Positions 1 through 7,419 of a stretch of DNA of 48,093 bases are shown piece after piece (within the stretch, counting starts at the first letter, position 1; each line of letters opens with the position of its first letter). This stretch comes from Spirochaetales bacterium (lineage in GTDB: Bacteria > Spirochaetota > Spirochaetia > JABEVK01): the NCBI GenBank assembly GCA_013044245.1, contig JABEVK010000053.1:1-48093 (forward strand), given 5' to 3'. Both the position numbers and the translations under genes were made by a program. The notes under the pieces were generated by a model. The model saw nothing but the letters and a program-made list of their open reading frames with translations, was not told the origin of the DNA and did not search any database.

Positions 1-87
1 CCACCAGCGTAAAAGCCGGATTTTTGCCCTTGAGTTGTCAGAGTCTCACGAAGGGCCCGAAAGATAATCGTTTGAAGGATTTTTTAC

Positions 88-116
88 TTGACAAAGTATA
101 AACTTGTTTCATTCTA
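88..116 (+). promoter_or_regulatory. Possible promoter of the lipoprotein gene
   Basis: A perfect -35 hexamer TTGACA lies at 88-93. The -10 is poor: ATTCTA at the ideal 17-base spacing (111-116), or TCTAGA at 113-118. It would give a leader of about 30 bases containing the strong SD at 141-148. Bases 1-87 show no gene that I can support. Confidence 0.35.
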
Positions 117-152
117 GAAGATAAATATCTTAAAAAAACCAGGGAGGGTTTT

Positions 153-1301
153 ATGGCCAAGCTTCCGGCTACCATTTTTATGGTAGCAATTTTTGCTTTT
201 ACTTTGACCGCTTGTACGATTACCTTAACAAACACAGTTACATCGAGCTCTATATCGGGCACTGTTGTCGACGCTGATTCCTACACGGCTGCCGGTCTAG
301 CGTATGTTAACGTTACGTTAACGTCGATTACTGACCCCACCTATACAGCAACGGCGACCACCGATTCCTCAGGCAATTATACCTTTATTGGCCTTGACTC
401 GAGTAAATCGCCCTATACCCTAAGCTCGTCACTCAGTGGTTACTTTATTCCTACCGTTCGGGTCAATCAAAATGGGTACAATATTGTGATGGATGATATC
501 CCCGCGGTTCAACTTAGTACATCAAACATTGGGGGGCTGTCGTTTTTGACGGTCTACAATAATCAAGCGGCACATATTGATAGCTACCTTTCGTTCCCTG
601 ATTCTGATCAATCATCGACAGAACCAAGCTTTACCACCCCCTATGCCGACCCTCTGAGCGATTTACGGGCCGAGGTCTACTACGCCTCACCAGTATTTCT
701 TTCTGGTACGAATTCTTCCTCTGCCACGGCTTTTTTAAACACAACAGTCAACTCCAATAATACCTCGGGCGCCAGTAGTTTGACTCTACGGTCTATTCCT
801 TTTACTTACGGGAGCTACCCAGGGAATACCACAAACTACCCGTTGACGATGAGCAGTCCTGACGTCAACGGATTGTCTTCCGCGTTTAAGAGTTCATTTG
901 GTAGCGATGCGGTTTACTTTCGCTACATGGGAGCAGCCGAGTTGTACCTTAACGCGACTTTGGGAACTTTAACCTCGTCCCCCGGGGCGACAACGAACCC
1001 CAATTTAACCGTTTATTGCGTTCAAACGACCGGTACAAGCTCTAATCCTAGCGCGACTCTGCTAGGGTCTTTCACTCTGCCATCATCCTATTCACTTAAG
1101 AGTGTGAGCCTGATTCGGGTAAATATGTTCCTGTATTATGACTCAACGCAAGGCACAACAGGCGCCGCTTTGCAACTGGTCCCTGATGAAAAGGTTATCT
1201 CGCAAGGCCCCGCGAGTGGGGTTGGCTCCCTGCCCTTCAAAGCCTTGGCGGGGTCTAGTTCCCCTATCTTGGGCGTGATTCTTCCTACCAGGAGGTCCTA
1301 A
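153..1301 (+). CDS. Lipoprotein with carboxypeptidase-regulatory-like domain
   Basis: The protein has 382 residues. A hydrophobic signal peptide ends in the lipobox LTAC (Cys21), so it should be lipidated and anchored to a membrane facing the periplasm or the outside. Residues ~33-115 read as a CarboxypepD_reg/Big-like beta-sandwich (SGTVVDA...GLAYVNVTLTS...TTDSSGNYTFIGL), a fold common in surface and transport-associated proteins. The rest is rich in Ser, Thr, Asn, Tyr and Gly and shows no catalytic motif. The start is ATG 153 behind a strong SD, AGGGAGGG (141-148). The PEGA-domain gene follows 2 bases after the stop, and its SD lies inside this coding region, so the two are co-transcribed. 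A role in the cell envelope is an inference; the exact function is unknown. Confidence 0.75.
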   Translation: MAKLPATIFMVAIFAFTLTACTITLTNTVTSSSISGTVVDADSYTAAGLAYVNVTLTSITDPTYTATATTDSSGNYTFIGLDSSKSPYTLSSSLSGYFIPTVRVNQNGYNIVMDDIPAVQLSTSNIGGLSFLTVYNNQAAHIDSYLSFPDSDQSSTEPSFTTPYADPLSDLRAEVYYASPVFLSGTNSSSATAFLNTTVNSNNTSGASSLTLRSIPFTYGSYPGNTTNYPLTMSSPDVNGLSSAFKSSFGSDAVYFRYMGAAELYLNATLGTLTSSPGATTNPNLTVYCVQTTGTSSNPSATLLGSFTLPSSYSLKSVSLIRVNMFLYYDSTQGTTGAALQLVPDEKVISQGPASGVGSLPFKALAGSSSPILGVILPTRRS

Positions 1302-1303
1302 AA

Positions 1304-2077
1304 GTGAAAAACGTATTAAAAGGATTGTTTGCCGGATTTTTATGTTTGTTGGGCAGTTCGTTGTTCGCCCAAGTCGGAATTATCATCCCTGGTCAACGGG
1401 CAACCTCAAACGGACCCTTTGTTGTGCGGTTTACTAGCGACATCGCAGGCGCTCCTGTTTTTATCAATGGTCAATACACCAACACCATGAACTTTACAAC
1501 GCGGCTGCCAGGGGGTAGATACGATATTCGTGTAACAGCCCCCGGGCACCCCGACTGGCATCAGCAAGTCATAATTCAGAATGACACGACGATCAATGCG
1601 GATTTTGGCAACACTTCAAGCCAACCTCCTGTGCCTCCAGCGAATTATACCGTTAGACTATCAGCCAACATCGAGGGTGTTCACATTTTTGTCGATGGAC
1701 GTCCTGTCGGGCGTGAGATGCAGCTTCCTCCTGGTCGGTACCGATTCCGCGTGGAGAGACCAGGCTATCGGCCGTGGGAACGCAGTATGGATATTGATGG
1801 TGACAGGGACTTACAAGCTAGTCTTGAGCCCGACCCGGCGGTTCTCATGCTAGAAATGGAACTTAATGGGCGCGTTGAATGGCGTATTGATGGGCGAGTT
1901 CATTGGACAGAACGGCACAATCCGCAGATAGAGATTGCTCCCGGTCCCCATGAGGTAGTAGTAACAACCGGGGCGTTTCGCACGCGACTACACGTCGATT
2001 TAGCCCCAGGGCGAGTCTACGTCCTCAAACCGGGACTTACCCTTGAAGAGTCTCGGCGTGATCACAGAGACAACTGA
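1304..2077 (+). CDS. Secreted PEGA-domain protein
   Basis: The protein has 257 residues. It begins with a Sec signal peptide (probable cut after SSLFA, residue ~22). Two PEGA-type repeats follow: residues ~40-100 (GAPVFINGQYTN...LPGGRYDIRVTAPGH) and ~118-175 (GVHIFVDGRPVG...LPPGRYRFRVERPGY). A third, weaker copy lies at ~180-245 (VEWRIDGR...IAPGPHEVVV). PEGA domains are surface/S-layer-like beta modules, named for a conserved Pro-Glu-Gly-Ala motif, and no enzyme activity is expected. The start is GTG 1304, set by SD AGGAGG at 1290-1295, which lies in the end of the upstream lipoprotein gene. It is convergent with the oxidoreductase gene, with only 12 bases between stops. Confidence 0.8.
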   Translation: MKNVLKGLFAGFLCLLGSSLFAQVGIIIPGQRATSNGPFVVRFTSDIAGAPVFINGQYTNTMNFTTRLPGGRYDIRVTAPGHPDWHQQVIIQNDTTINADFGNTSSQPPVPPANYTVRLSANIEGVHIFVDGRPVGREMQLPPGRYRFRVERPGYRPWERSMDIDGDRDLQASLEPDPAVLMLEMELNGRVEWRIDGRVHWTERHNPQIEIAPGPHEVVVTTGAFRTRLHVDLAPGRVYVLKPGLTLEESRRDHRDN

Positions 2078-2089
2078 CGATCTTGTAAT

Positions 2090-3121
2090 CTAGAGGCGAC
2101 TAAGCCTCGCCAAGGAACTGCCAGCCCGTTTTAAAATGGTATCAAGGGTTTCGAGGGCGGCTACACCGTCTCTCAGGCTTGAAACGGGTTGGTAACTTGG
2201 TTCCTTGAAGGCTCGAACAGCATCTTTGGCCATCCCCAAAAAATATTCGGTAGGGTACAAATCTGACGTATTTACCTGAACCGGTAGTAGCGATCGCATT
2301 TTTTCATACAAGGGGCTTTCTCCACCCACCCATTCTTCGTACAAACCGTTACCAATACGGATACGACCCCGTTCAAACGACAAATCCAGTTCAAACACCA
2401 GATGGTCCCTATCGGTGGCAATTTCGATCGCCGTTGCTACCGTGCCCATCCTCATTCGCACCCACAAGCTACCCCCAGACTGACGAACCTCGCCATCGGC
2501 TTGAATTTCTGTTCCCTCCTCGCCAGTGAGGTAGCGTAAAATGTCCACCAGGTGAGTTCCGTCCCACAACAAAACTTCACCCGGGGTCCGCCCCCGACCC
2601 ATAAACAACTTGGCGTTCACCGAGCATAGACGACCGAAAGCTTGGTTGACAATGATGCCCTTGACGCGCTGATAGTCACGGGCATAGCGCCTTTCATGGT
2701 TCACCACCACCTTGGTAGAGCTTTTTTCTAAAGCCCTTTCCAATTGACGAGCTGTCGAAAGGGTGTCGGTTAAAGGCTTTTCACAAATAACAACGGGAAT
2801 GCGGTGCCGGAAAGCCAAATTAAGTAGCTCGGCATGGGTGTCGGGATAGGTTGCTATTACTAAAATGTCTGGGGACTGCTCGGCGAGGAGTTGTTCCGCC
2901 TCAGTATAAAGAGCCTCTACCCCCCAGCGTTGCGAAAATGTTTGTGAACGTTCTGGGTCGATATCACAGCCGGCAATCAAACTCACGCCTGCTTGAGTTA
3001 GGGCACCGGCATGAGAGGCTGGTTTTTCACGTTTTGCATCAAACTCTAAAAGGCTCGCAATTCTCCCAAGGCCTATCAAAGCCGCCGTTACAGGAGAACT
3101 TGGATTTATAACTTTAGACAT
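2090..3121 (-). CDS. Gfo/Idh/MocA family oxidoreductase
   Basis: The protein has 343 residues. The N-terminal half is a Rossmann fold: nucleotide loop GLGRIAS, then a CDIDPERS acidic strand end, then the family signature CEKPLT (EKP, the Lys being the usual catalytic or cofactor-contacting residue). The C-terminal half fits the GFO_IDH_MocA alpha/beta domain, with a DGTHLVDILRYL segment providing the usual substrate-side Asp and His. Such enzymes are NAD(P)-dependent sugar, inositol or amino-sugar dehydrogenases; the substrate cannot be read from sequence. I chose ATG 3121 because AAGGAAGGA lies just before it; a longer TTG start (3142) lacks an SD. It is divergent from the phosphatase gene, with 49 bases between starts. 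Confidence 0.85.
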   Translation of the reverse strand: MSKVINPSSPVTAALIGLGRIASLLEFDAKREKPASHAGALTQAGVSLIAGCDIDPERSQTFSQRWGVEALYTEAEQLLAEQSPDILVIATYPDTHAELLNLAFRHRIPVVICEKPLTDTLSTARQLERALEKSSTKVVVNHERRYARDYQRVKGIIVNQAFGRLCSVNAKLFMGRGRTPGEVLLWDGTHLVDILRYLTGEEGTEIQADGEVRQSGGSLWVRMRMGTVATAIEIATDRDHLVFELDLSFERGRIRIGNGLYEEWVGGESPLYEKMRSLLPVQVNTSDLYPTEYFLGMAKDAVRAFKEPSYQPVSSLRDGVAALETLDTILKRAGSSLARLSRL

Positions 3122-3135
3122 TTTCCTTCCTTGCC

Positions 3136-3163
3136 TTGACACTGAAGCTTTCTAAGCTAACAC
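3136..3163 (+). promoter_or_regulatory. Promoter of the phosphatase-kinase cluster, short leader
   Basis: TTGACA (3136-3141), a 16-base spacer and TAACAC (3158-3163, 3 of 6). The ATG is at 3171, only 7 bases after the -10, and no SD precedes it. Transcription would begin at or next to the start codon. Confidence 0.45.
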
Positions 3164-3170
3164 TGACAGT

Positions 3171-4097
3171 ATGGCATCTCATAACGCTGAGGTCTCGTCG
3201 TTAGAGGGCGTTGCTCTGGTCGAAGAGGCTACCAAGATCATTGAAAATTCACCGATAAGGCCCCGTGACTCTCACGGCCGCCCAGGCGGTTTGGTGGAGT
3301 TTCCAGCAAGCCTTCGTCCCATCATCATCGGCGACCTTCATACCAACCTCGACAATTTGAAAAAAATTCTGCACCACGAAACAAACTATGAAGAGGTAAC
3401 CGCCAACAAAGCCGCGTATATTGTCGTTGGTGACGCCGTTCACGACGACCAGACCGGTCGGATGAAAGATATGACCAGCTCTTTAGTGATGCTGGAAGAA
3501 ATCTTTCGCTTGATCATTGCTTTCCCCGAAAACTTTTTGTACCTCCGGGGTAACCATGACACTTTTGATGCCCGACTGGTTAAATCGGGTATCGCCCAAG
3601 GGAAAGAATTTCGCTTAAAATTGCTTGAAGCCCGGTCAGCCGAGTATGTCGAAGCTGTCGAAAAGTTTTTCGACGCTCTGCCTTATTTCATCATTGGTGA
3701 TGGCTTTGTTATTACCCATGCCGGACCCCCTCGAGGCGGATGCACGAAACAACAATTGATCGATGTCCTAGACCGCCCCGATTTGATGCAACAACTAACC
3801 TGGAACCGAATCAATGAGTTTCATGGAACCCCGAGTTCCCGCGAATATGGCGAACGCGATATACGGGCTATGCTAGAATGCCTCTCGTTGCCCGAGTTTA
3901 CTCATTTTATTGTGGGTCATAACCTCATCAACGACGGGAACAAAACCGGTTGCTGGATGAATGTCATTGGTGTCAAGAATCATCATATTTTGTATTCAGG
4001 GACAGCAAGCCAGGCCCCTTACCTAACGTTCCAAAATGGTGAACTGGTGCTAAAAACTGCCCAGGTCAAAACTCCTGAGGTGTATTACTATGGATGA
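3171..4097 (+). CDS. PPP-family-like metallophosphatase
   Basis: The protein has 308 residues. Calcineurin-like metallophosphoesterase motifs occur in the usual order: GDLH (54-57), GDAVHDD (87-93, in place of GDxxDRG), RGNHD (126-130), ITHAG (His183) and VGH (248-250). These ligands bind a two-metal centre that hydrolyses phosphomonoesters. The LRGNHD form and overall length resemble the PPP Ser/Thr phosphatase branch and bacterial relatives such as ApaH/PrpE more than nucleases, but substrate is not determined. There is no signal peptide, so it is cytoplasmic. The stop overlaps the start of the next gene by 8 bases, and that gene codes for a kinase-like protein, which suggests an opposed phosphatase-kinase pair (inference). 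It lacks an SD; see the promoter at 3136-3163. Confidence 0.85.
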   Translation: MASHNAEVSSLEGVALVEEATKIIENSPIRPRDSHGRPGGLVEFPASLRPIIIGDLHTNLDNLKKILHHETNYEEVTANKAAYIVVGDAVHDDQTGRMKDMTSSLVMLEEIFRLIIAFPENFLYLRGNHDTFDARLVKSGIAQGKEFRLKLLEARSAEYVEAVEKFFDALPYFIIGDGFVITHAGPPRGGCTKQQLIDVLDRPDLMQQLTWNRINEFHGTPSSREYGERDIRAMLECLSLPEFTHFIVGHNLINDGNKTGCWMNVIGVKNHHILYSGTASQAPYLTFQNGELVLKTAQVKTPEVYYYG

Positions 4098-5004
4098 TCG
4101 CGAACAATTGGCTAATGAGCTCCACGATCCTGATCTTGTCGACTATTTTTACTTGAACCTGACAACACCCTCGGTTTTGAGCCAACTAAAACAGCTTGAA
4201 TTAAAGCTTACTCCTAAGAGTGATGAGGCGCCCTTTAACGCCATCGTCAAAGGCTACCAAGCGGCGACCGATCAGCAAGGGCACCCTTGGATTGTCAAAC
4301 CCGTTACCTGTGATGAAGAGGTCCTTTACCACAGGGTCTGCATGCTGGTTTACCTGTTAGATCATCAAACTGGCACCTTATCAGCCCCCCTCGTCCTTAC
4401 CAAAATCGCGGGTAAGCCTTTTCGCGCCACCAAAGTGATTAGGAAAGGCATACAAATAAGCTCGTATAACTACCTCAAAAAACCCTTCATTGATTATATT
4501 CGCCAAGACTTGGTTAACCGTTGGATCTACTTTGATGAAGACCGAAACCCCAACAACTATTTGGTGATCCAAAACTCCCTGCGAAAGGATTTTTTGGTAG
4601 CCATCGACTTCGACAAAGCCGATTTAACCACAACAAAATTAAAGATCACCGGTGATCCCGACAAGTTTGGATGGTTTCGTACCGAGAAAACGCGCTTTTT
4701 GACCCTTCTGCGACCGGAACATTTTCAAAATCAGCCTTTAGAACTCTTTGACGCACGGCTAGAAGCTTTTAACAAGCTTTCGGTTGATCAGCTTAAGGAA
4801 TGGGCTTGGTCGTTGCTCGAAGGCTGGGCACCACCAGAGCTAGCCGAAACGTTGGCCCATAACCTCCGCGAACGCATACAGTATGTCAACGAATACTTTC
4901 GGACTTGGTTCAAACCAGCCTCCGAAACACCTTCAACAACCCACGATGATGATTATTCTGCCTTTGGGAAGAGTTTTTTGCAAATGTATGGAGATAAGCG
5001 CTAA
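4090..5004 (+). CDS. PIK/HipA-like protein kinase homologue
   Basis: The protein has 304 residues. I see a compact kinase-like fold. WIVKP supplies a candidate ATP-binding Lys70 on a beta strand. DEEVLYHR (75-82) could be the following acidic helix. A catalytic loop DRNPNN (Asp151, Asn156) follows WIYFDE, and AIDFD (Asp173) sits at the DFG position. The order D-R-x-x-x-N then I-D-F is that of PI3/PI4-kinase-like and HipA-like kinases rather than classic Ser/Thr kinases. All three key residues are present, so it may be active; the C-terminal ~110 residues are helical. It starts inside the phosphatase gene (8-base overlap), which implies translational coupling. The target is unknown; the paralogues or the pseudokinase downstream are natural candidates (inference). 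Confidence 0.6.
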   Translation: MDDREQLANELHDPDLVDYFYLNLTTPSVLSQLKQLELKLTPKSDEAPFNAIVKGYQAATDQQGHPWIVKPVTCDEEVLYHRVCMLVYLLDHQTGTLSAPLVLTKIAGKPFRATKVIRKGIQISSYNYLKKPFIDYIRQDLVNRWIYFDEDRNPNNYLVIQNSLRKDFLVAIDFDKADLTTTKLKITGDPDKFGWFRTEKTRFLTLLRPEHFQNQPLELFDARLEAFNKLSVDQLKEWAWSLLEGWAPPELAETLAHNLRERIQYVNEYFRTWFKPASETPSTTHDDDYSAFGKSFLQMYGDKR

Positions 5005-5090
5005 GTCGACGCAGATTAGTCTGTAAAACAAACCTCAATATTGAACGGCCGGCCTCCGATAATCGCTATGAAAAGAAGTCAAGGTTGAAT

Positions 5091-5795
5091 ATGAGTTTTC
5101 AAGAAGACCGGCGAATCATTATGGATGGCGTATATTACATACGCGAGGCTCTGTTTGCCTGCACCGACCCGATTCAGGTTGAAAGTGCAGTAAGTTTTGC
5201 CCGTTTCTTGAATTGGTCGGGAATTAACCGAGAGACCTACCCGTTGTTTCTCCGTCTAATACAAACCAACAACCCCTGGGTCGTTGATGCCCTTATTGCC
5301 AACCGCGAGCCTCGGCTGTTGTTTTCGACAATAAAACCCAATACCGAGTTGATCGATGCCGCATTTGCCAATTTATTTTCGTTTCATCCCGACGAACTGT
5401 ACGAAAAAGCGTTGATGGCCTTGCTGGGCATTATTGAAAATGCCTATTTTGACGCCGATGACGGTTACAAGTGGCATGCCATCGAAATCATGGACATCAA
5501 TGCCTTGGGAAAGTTCTTAATCAAAGACTCACCGCAGGACCACCCTCTCAATAAGTTGGTACTGCATATTTTAGACCGTTTGACGCATCTGGGCGAAGCT
5601 TTAAAAGACCATCAAAAGAACCTCTTAGCCAAACACGCCTTTAATGTTCGTTATGCGTATTTTGATTCAACCAAAGCCCTCAACGATGCCATTCCCAAGC
5701 CAATTTTGACGAGAAAATTTGGTATTGAGCCTGTTCAACCTACCACAGAGTTCGCCGAGCTAACCAAAGCTCGACAAAAAGAACAACAAGACTAG
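5091..5795 (+). CDS. Tandem paralogue 1, unknown family
   Basis: The protein has 234 residues from ATG 5091 (AAGG at 5081-5084); a TTG at 5085 is possible. It is the most diverged of four consecutive relatives. The shared pattern is still clear: FARFLNWSGIN, TYPLFLRL, NPWVVDAL, IKPN in place of IQPN, LGIIENAY, DGYKWHA, INALGKFL, ILDRL, NVRYAYFDSTK and IP near the end. It looks like an all-helical soluble protein without signal peptide, membrane segment or recognisable catalytic motif. I do not recognise the family. It lies 86 bases after the kinase gene and 118 bases before paralogue 2, which has its own promoter. Confidence 0.8.
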   Translation: MSFQEDRRIIMDGVYYIREALFACTDPIQVESAVSFARFLNWSGINRETYPLFLRLIQTNNPWVVDALIANREPRLLFSTIKPNTELIDAAFANLFSFHPDELYEKALMALLGIIENAYFDADDGYKWHAIEIMDINALGKFLIKDSPQDHPLNKLVLHILDRLTHLGEALKDHQKNLLAKHAFNVRYAYFDSTKALNDAIPKPILTRKFGIEPVQPTTEFAELTKARQKEQQD

Positions 5796-5855
5796 CTAAC
5801 AACAAAACCACTACACCAAAACTCAATACGTTTTAAAGATTTTGATGATTTTTTT

Positions 5856-5884
5856 TTGACATTTGGCATACCACATCCTAAACT
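5856..5884 (+). promoter_or_regulatory. Strong internal promoter before paralogue 2
   Basis: TTGACA (5856-5861), exactly 17 bases, then TAAACT (5879-5884, 4 of 6). A run of seven T at 5851-5857 overlaps the front of the -35. Predicted start of transcription is near 5891, giving a ~23-base leader with SD AAGGAGG (5902-5908). This is one of the best sigma70-type promoters in the window. Confidence 0.7.
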
Positions 5885-5913
5885 ATTAATAAATCCGCTT
5901 GAAGGAGGATACG

Positions 5914-6612
5914 ATGGACAAACAAAGTGAGAAGCTCATTGACAAGACTTGGTCCAAAGAGACCATCATGCAAGTTGAGCTCGGCATCGTTCAAAACATG
6001 TTCGGGAGCAGAACCGAAGAAGCAGTCGAAGGGTCGATCAGCTTCGCAAGGTTCCTTAGCCTTTCTGGTTTGAACAACGACACTTACCCGCTGTTCTTGA
6101 AACTGCTGGAAGTGGAAAACCACTGGGTCATTGATACTATGGTCGGTAAGAAGGATCCATTCCTTCTTCTCAGTCCTATACAGCCCAACAACTACTTGAT
6201 TTTCAACGCCTTCAAACTGCTGACCAAATGGCATCCCGGTGGTATCTACCCTGTCACGTTGTCCATTGTTCTCGGCATTCTTCAGGCGGCTTATGCATCC
6301 CCCAAAGATGGCTACAAGATCTACGAAGTTTCGATTAATGATGTCAACAACCTCGGTAAACATTTGAACAAAGAAACCGGCCAAGAGGAGCCTAACAACC
6401 GCACTATCCTTGATATTGTTGACCGTTTAGGAGCCCTTGCTGGTACGTCTACAGACCCTGAAAAGGAACAGATGGCTCGTCAGGCCAACAACATCCGAAC
6501 CTACTTCTTTGACAAACGTAAGAAGATGGAAGACATCATTCCCCAGGTTCTGTTGGTCAAGTCGGACTATATCGCCAAGGAAACCGCCCCGCGCATGGTT
6601 TTCGTAAACTAA
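5914..6612 (+). CDS. Tandem paralogue 2, unknown family
   Basis: The protein has 232 residues from ATG 5914, five bases after a consensus SD AAGGAGG. It carries the fullest set of family signatures: SFARFLSLSGLN (43-54), TYPLFLKLL, WVIDT (71-75), KDP (80-82), IQPN (89-92), YPVTLSIVLGILQAAY, DGYKIY (132-137), NDVNNLGKHL (142-151), ILDIVDRL, NNIRTYFFD (192-200) and IIPQVLL (208-214). It is predicted all-helical and cytosolic, with no catalytic motif. The strong promoter and SD suggest high expression, so a structural or scaffold role is possible (inference). Function is unknown. Confidence 0.85.
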   Translation: MDKQSEKLIDKTWSKETIMQVELGIVQNMFGSRTEEAVEGSISFARFLSLSGLNNDTYPLFLKLLEVENHWVIDTMVGKKDPFLLLSPIQPNNYLIFNAFKLLTKWHPGGIYPVTLSIVLGILQAAYASPKDGYKIYEVSINDVNNLGKHLNKETGQEEPNNRTILDIVDRLGALAGTSTDPEKEQMARQANNIRTYFFDKRKKMEDIIPQVLLVKSDYIAKETAPRMVFVN

Positions 6613-6633
6613 TTCAGCGAAAAGAGGGTCATC

Positions 6634-7350
6634 ATGGAAGAACTTTTTGAAAAGAAAGAAGAGTGGAGCGAACAAGATGTCATGGGCATTGAATATGGAA
6701 TGCTCAAAGGCATCATGGGGACACGGACGATCGAAGCCGTTGAGTCTGCCATAACTTATGCCAGTTACCTGAACTTTACGGGAATCAACAATGGGAACTA
6801 CCCCGTGTTCCTGAAAGTCTTAACGGTGCGCAATCATCATGTGATTGACGCCCTTTTGGGAACCCGTGACCCGTTTTTATTCATGAGCTCTATTCAGCCC
6901 AACTATTTTATCGTTGCTACTTGCTTTAGTATTTTGGCGAAATACCGCAAGGGCGAAGTCTACTCCAAGACCTTGGGAATTATCCTCGGTGTGTTCCAAG
7001 CCACCTACAACTCCCCCCTGGACGGTTACAAAATTTATCCGCCGTCGGTAGCTGACCTCAACAGTCTTGGTAAACATCTCAATGAGGACAAGGGTCAGGA
7101 TGACCTCTTGAACCGCAGTATCCTCGATATTCTTGACAAACTGAGCTCGCTGGAAGGTCAGAACCAGAACGAAGATATGGAAGACCTCGCTGTTCACGCC
7201 CATAACATCCGCAATAACTTCTTTGACTCGACCAAACGTTTGGTTGATATCATTCCTGAAGTTCTCTTGCGGCTGGAACCGAATATGGACGAAGATGTTC
7301 AACCTCGCAATCGTGTTGCTTTGGCTGAAGCCGAGGGAACTCAAGCCTGA
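6634..7350 (+). CDS. Tandem paralogue 3, unknown family
   Basis: The protein has 238 residues. ATG 6634 follows AGAGGG, 21 bases after paralogue 2. It shares the family signatures: YASYLNFTGIN, NYPVFLKVL, HHVIDALLGTRDPFLF, IQPN, YSKTLGIILGVFQATY, DGYKIYPPS, LNSLGKHL, NRSILDILDKL, HNIRNNFFDSTK and DIIPEVLL. The C-terminus is acidic and unlike the others. It is followed by a strong rho-independent terminator (7372-7398), so transcripts from the 5856 promoter would largely stop here and yield a two-gene message. Function is unknown; no signal peptide or membrane segment. Confidence 0.85.
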   Translation: MEELFEKKEEWSEQDVMGIEYGMLKGIMGTRTIEAVESAITYASYLNFTGINNGNYPVFLKVLTVRNHHVIDALLGTRDPFLFMSSIQPNYFIVATCFSILAKYRKGEVYSKTLGIILGVFQATYNSPLDGYKIYPPSVADLNSLGKHLNEDKGQDDLLNRSILDILDKLSSLEGQNQNEDMEDLAVHAHNIRNNFFDSTKRLVDIIPEVLLRLEPNMDEDVQPRNRVALAEAEGTQA

Positions 7351-7371
7351 GGTAGATCACAGGGGAGTGAT

Positions 7372-7398
7372 GACGCCGCTTAGGCGGCGTCTCTTTTT
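7372..7398 (+). terminator. Rho-independent terminator between paralogues 3 and 4
   Basis: A perfect 8-bp GC-rich stem GACGCCGC (7372-7379) / GCGGCGTC (7384-7391) with loop TTAG is followed by TCTTTTT. It lies inside a run of same-strand, related genes, so it would work as an attenuator that lowers expression of paralogue 4 and the pseudokinase gene. Confidence 0.85.
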
Positions 7399-7419
7399 GC
7401 CGAACAGGAGGCGTGAACC

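Noticed and set aside
3171-5004. Reading the phosphatase-kinase pair as a HipBA-like toxin-antitoxin or phage-defence locus
   Set aside because: No DNA-binding antitoxin gene, no nuclease or other effector; the neighbours are unknown paralogues, so defence or toxin function has no support.
5047-5054. GGCCGGCC palindrome before paralogue 1
   Set aside because: An 8-base palindrome with no repeat elsewhere noticed and no promoter next to it; can be chance.
5878-6384. 168-residue minus-strand open frame over paralogue 2
   Set aside because: It mirrors the conserved paralogue and similar mirror frames occur over paralogues 3 and 4, as expected from shared codon pattern.
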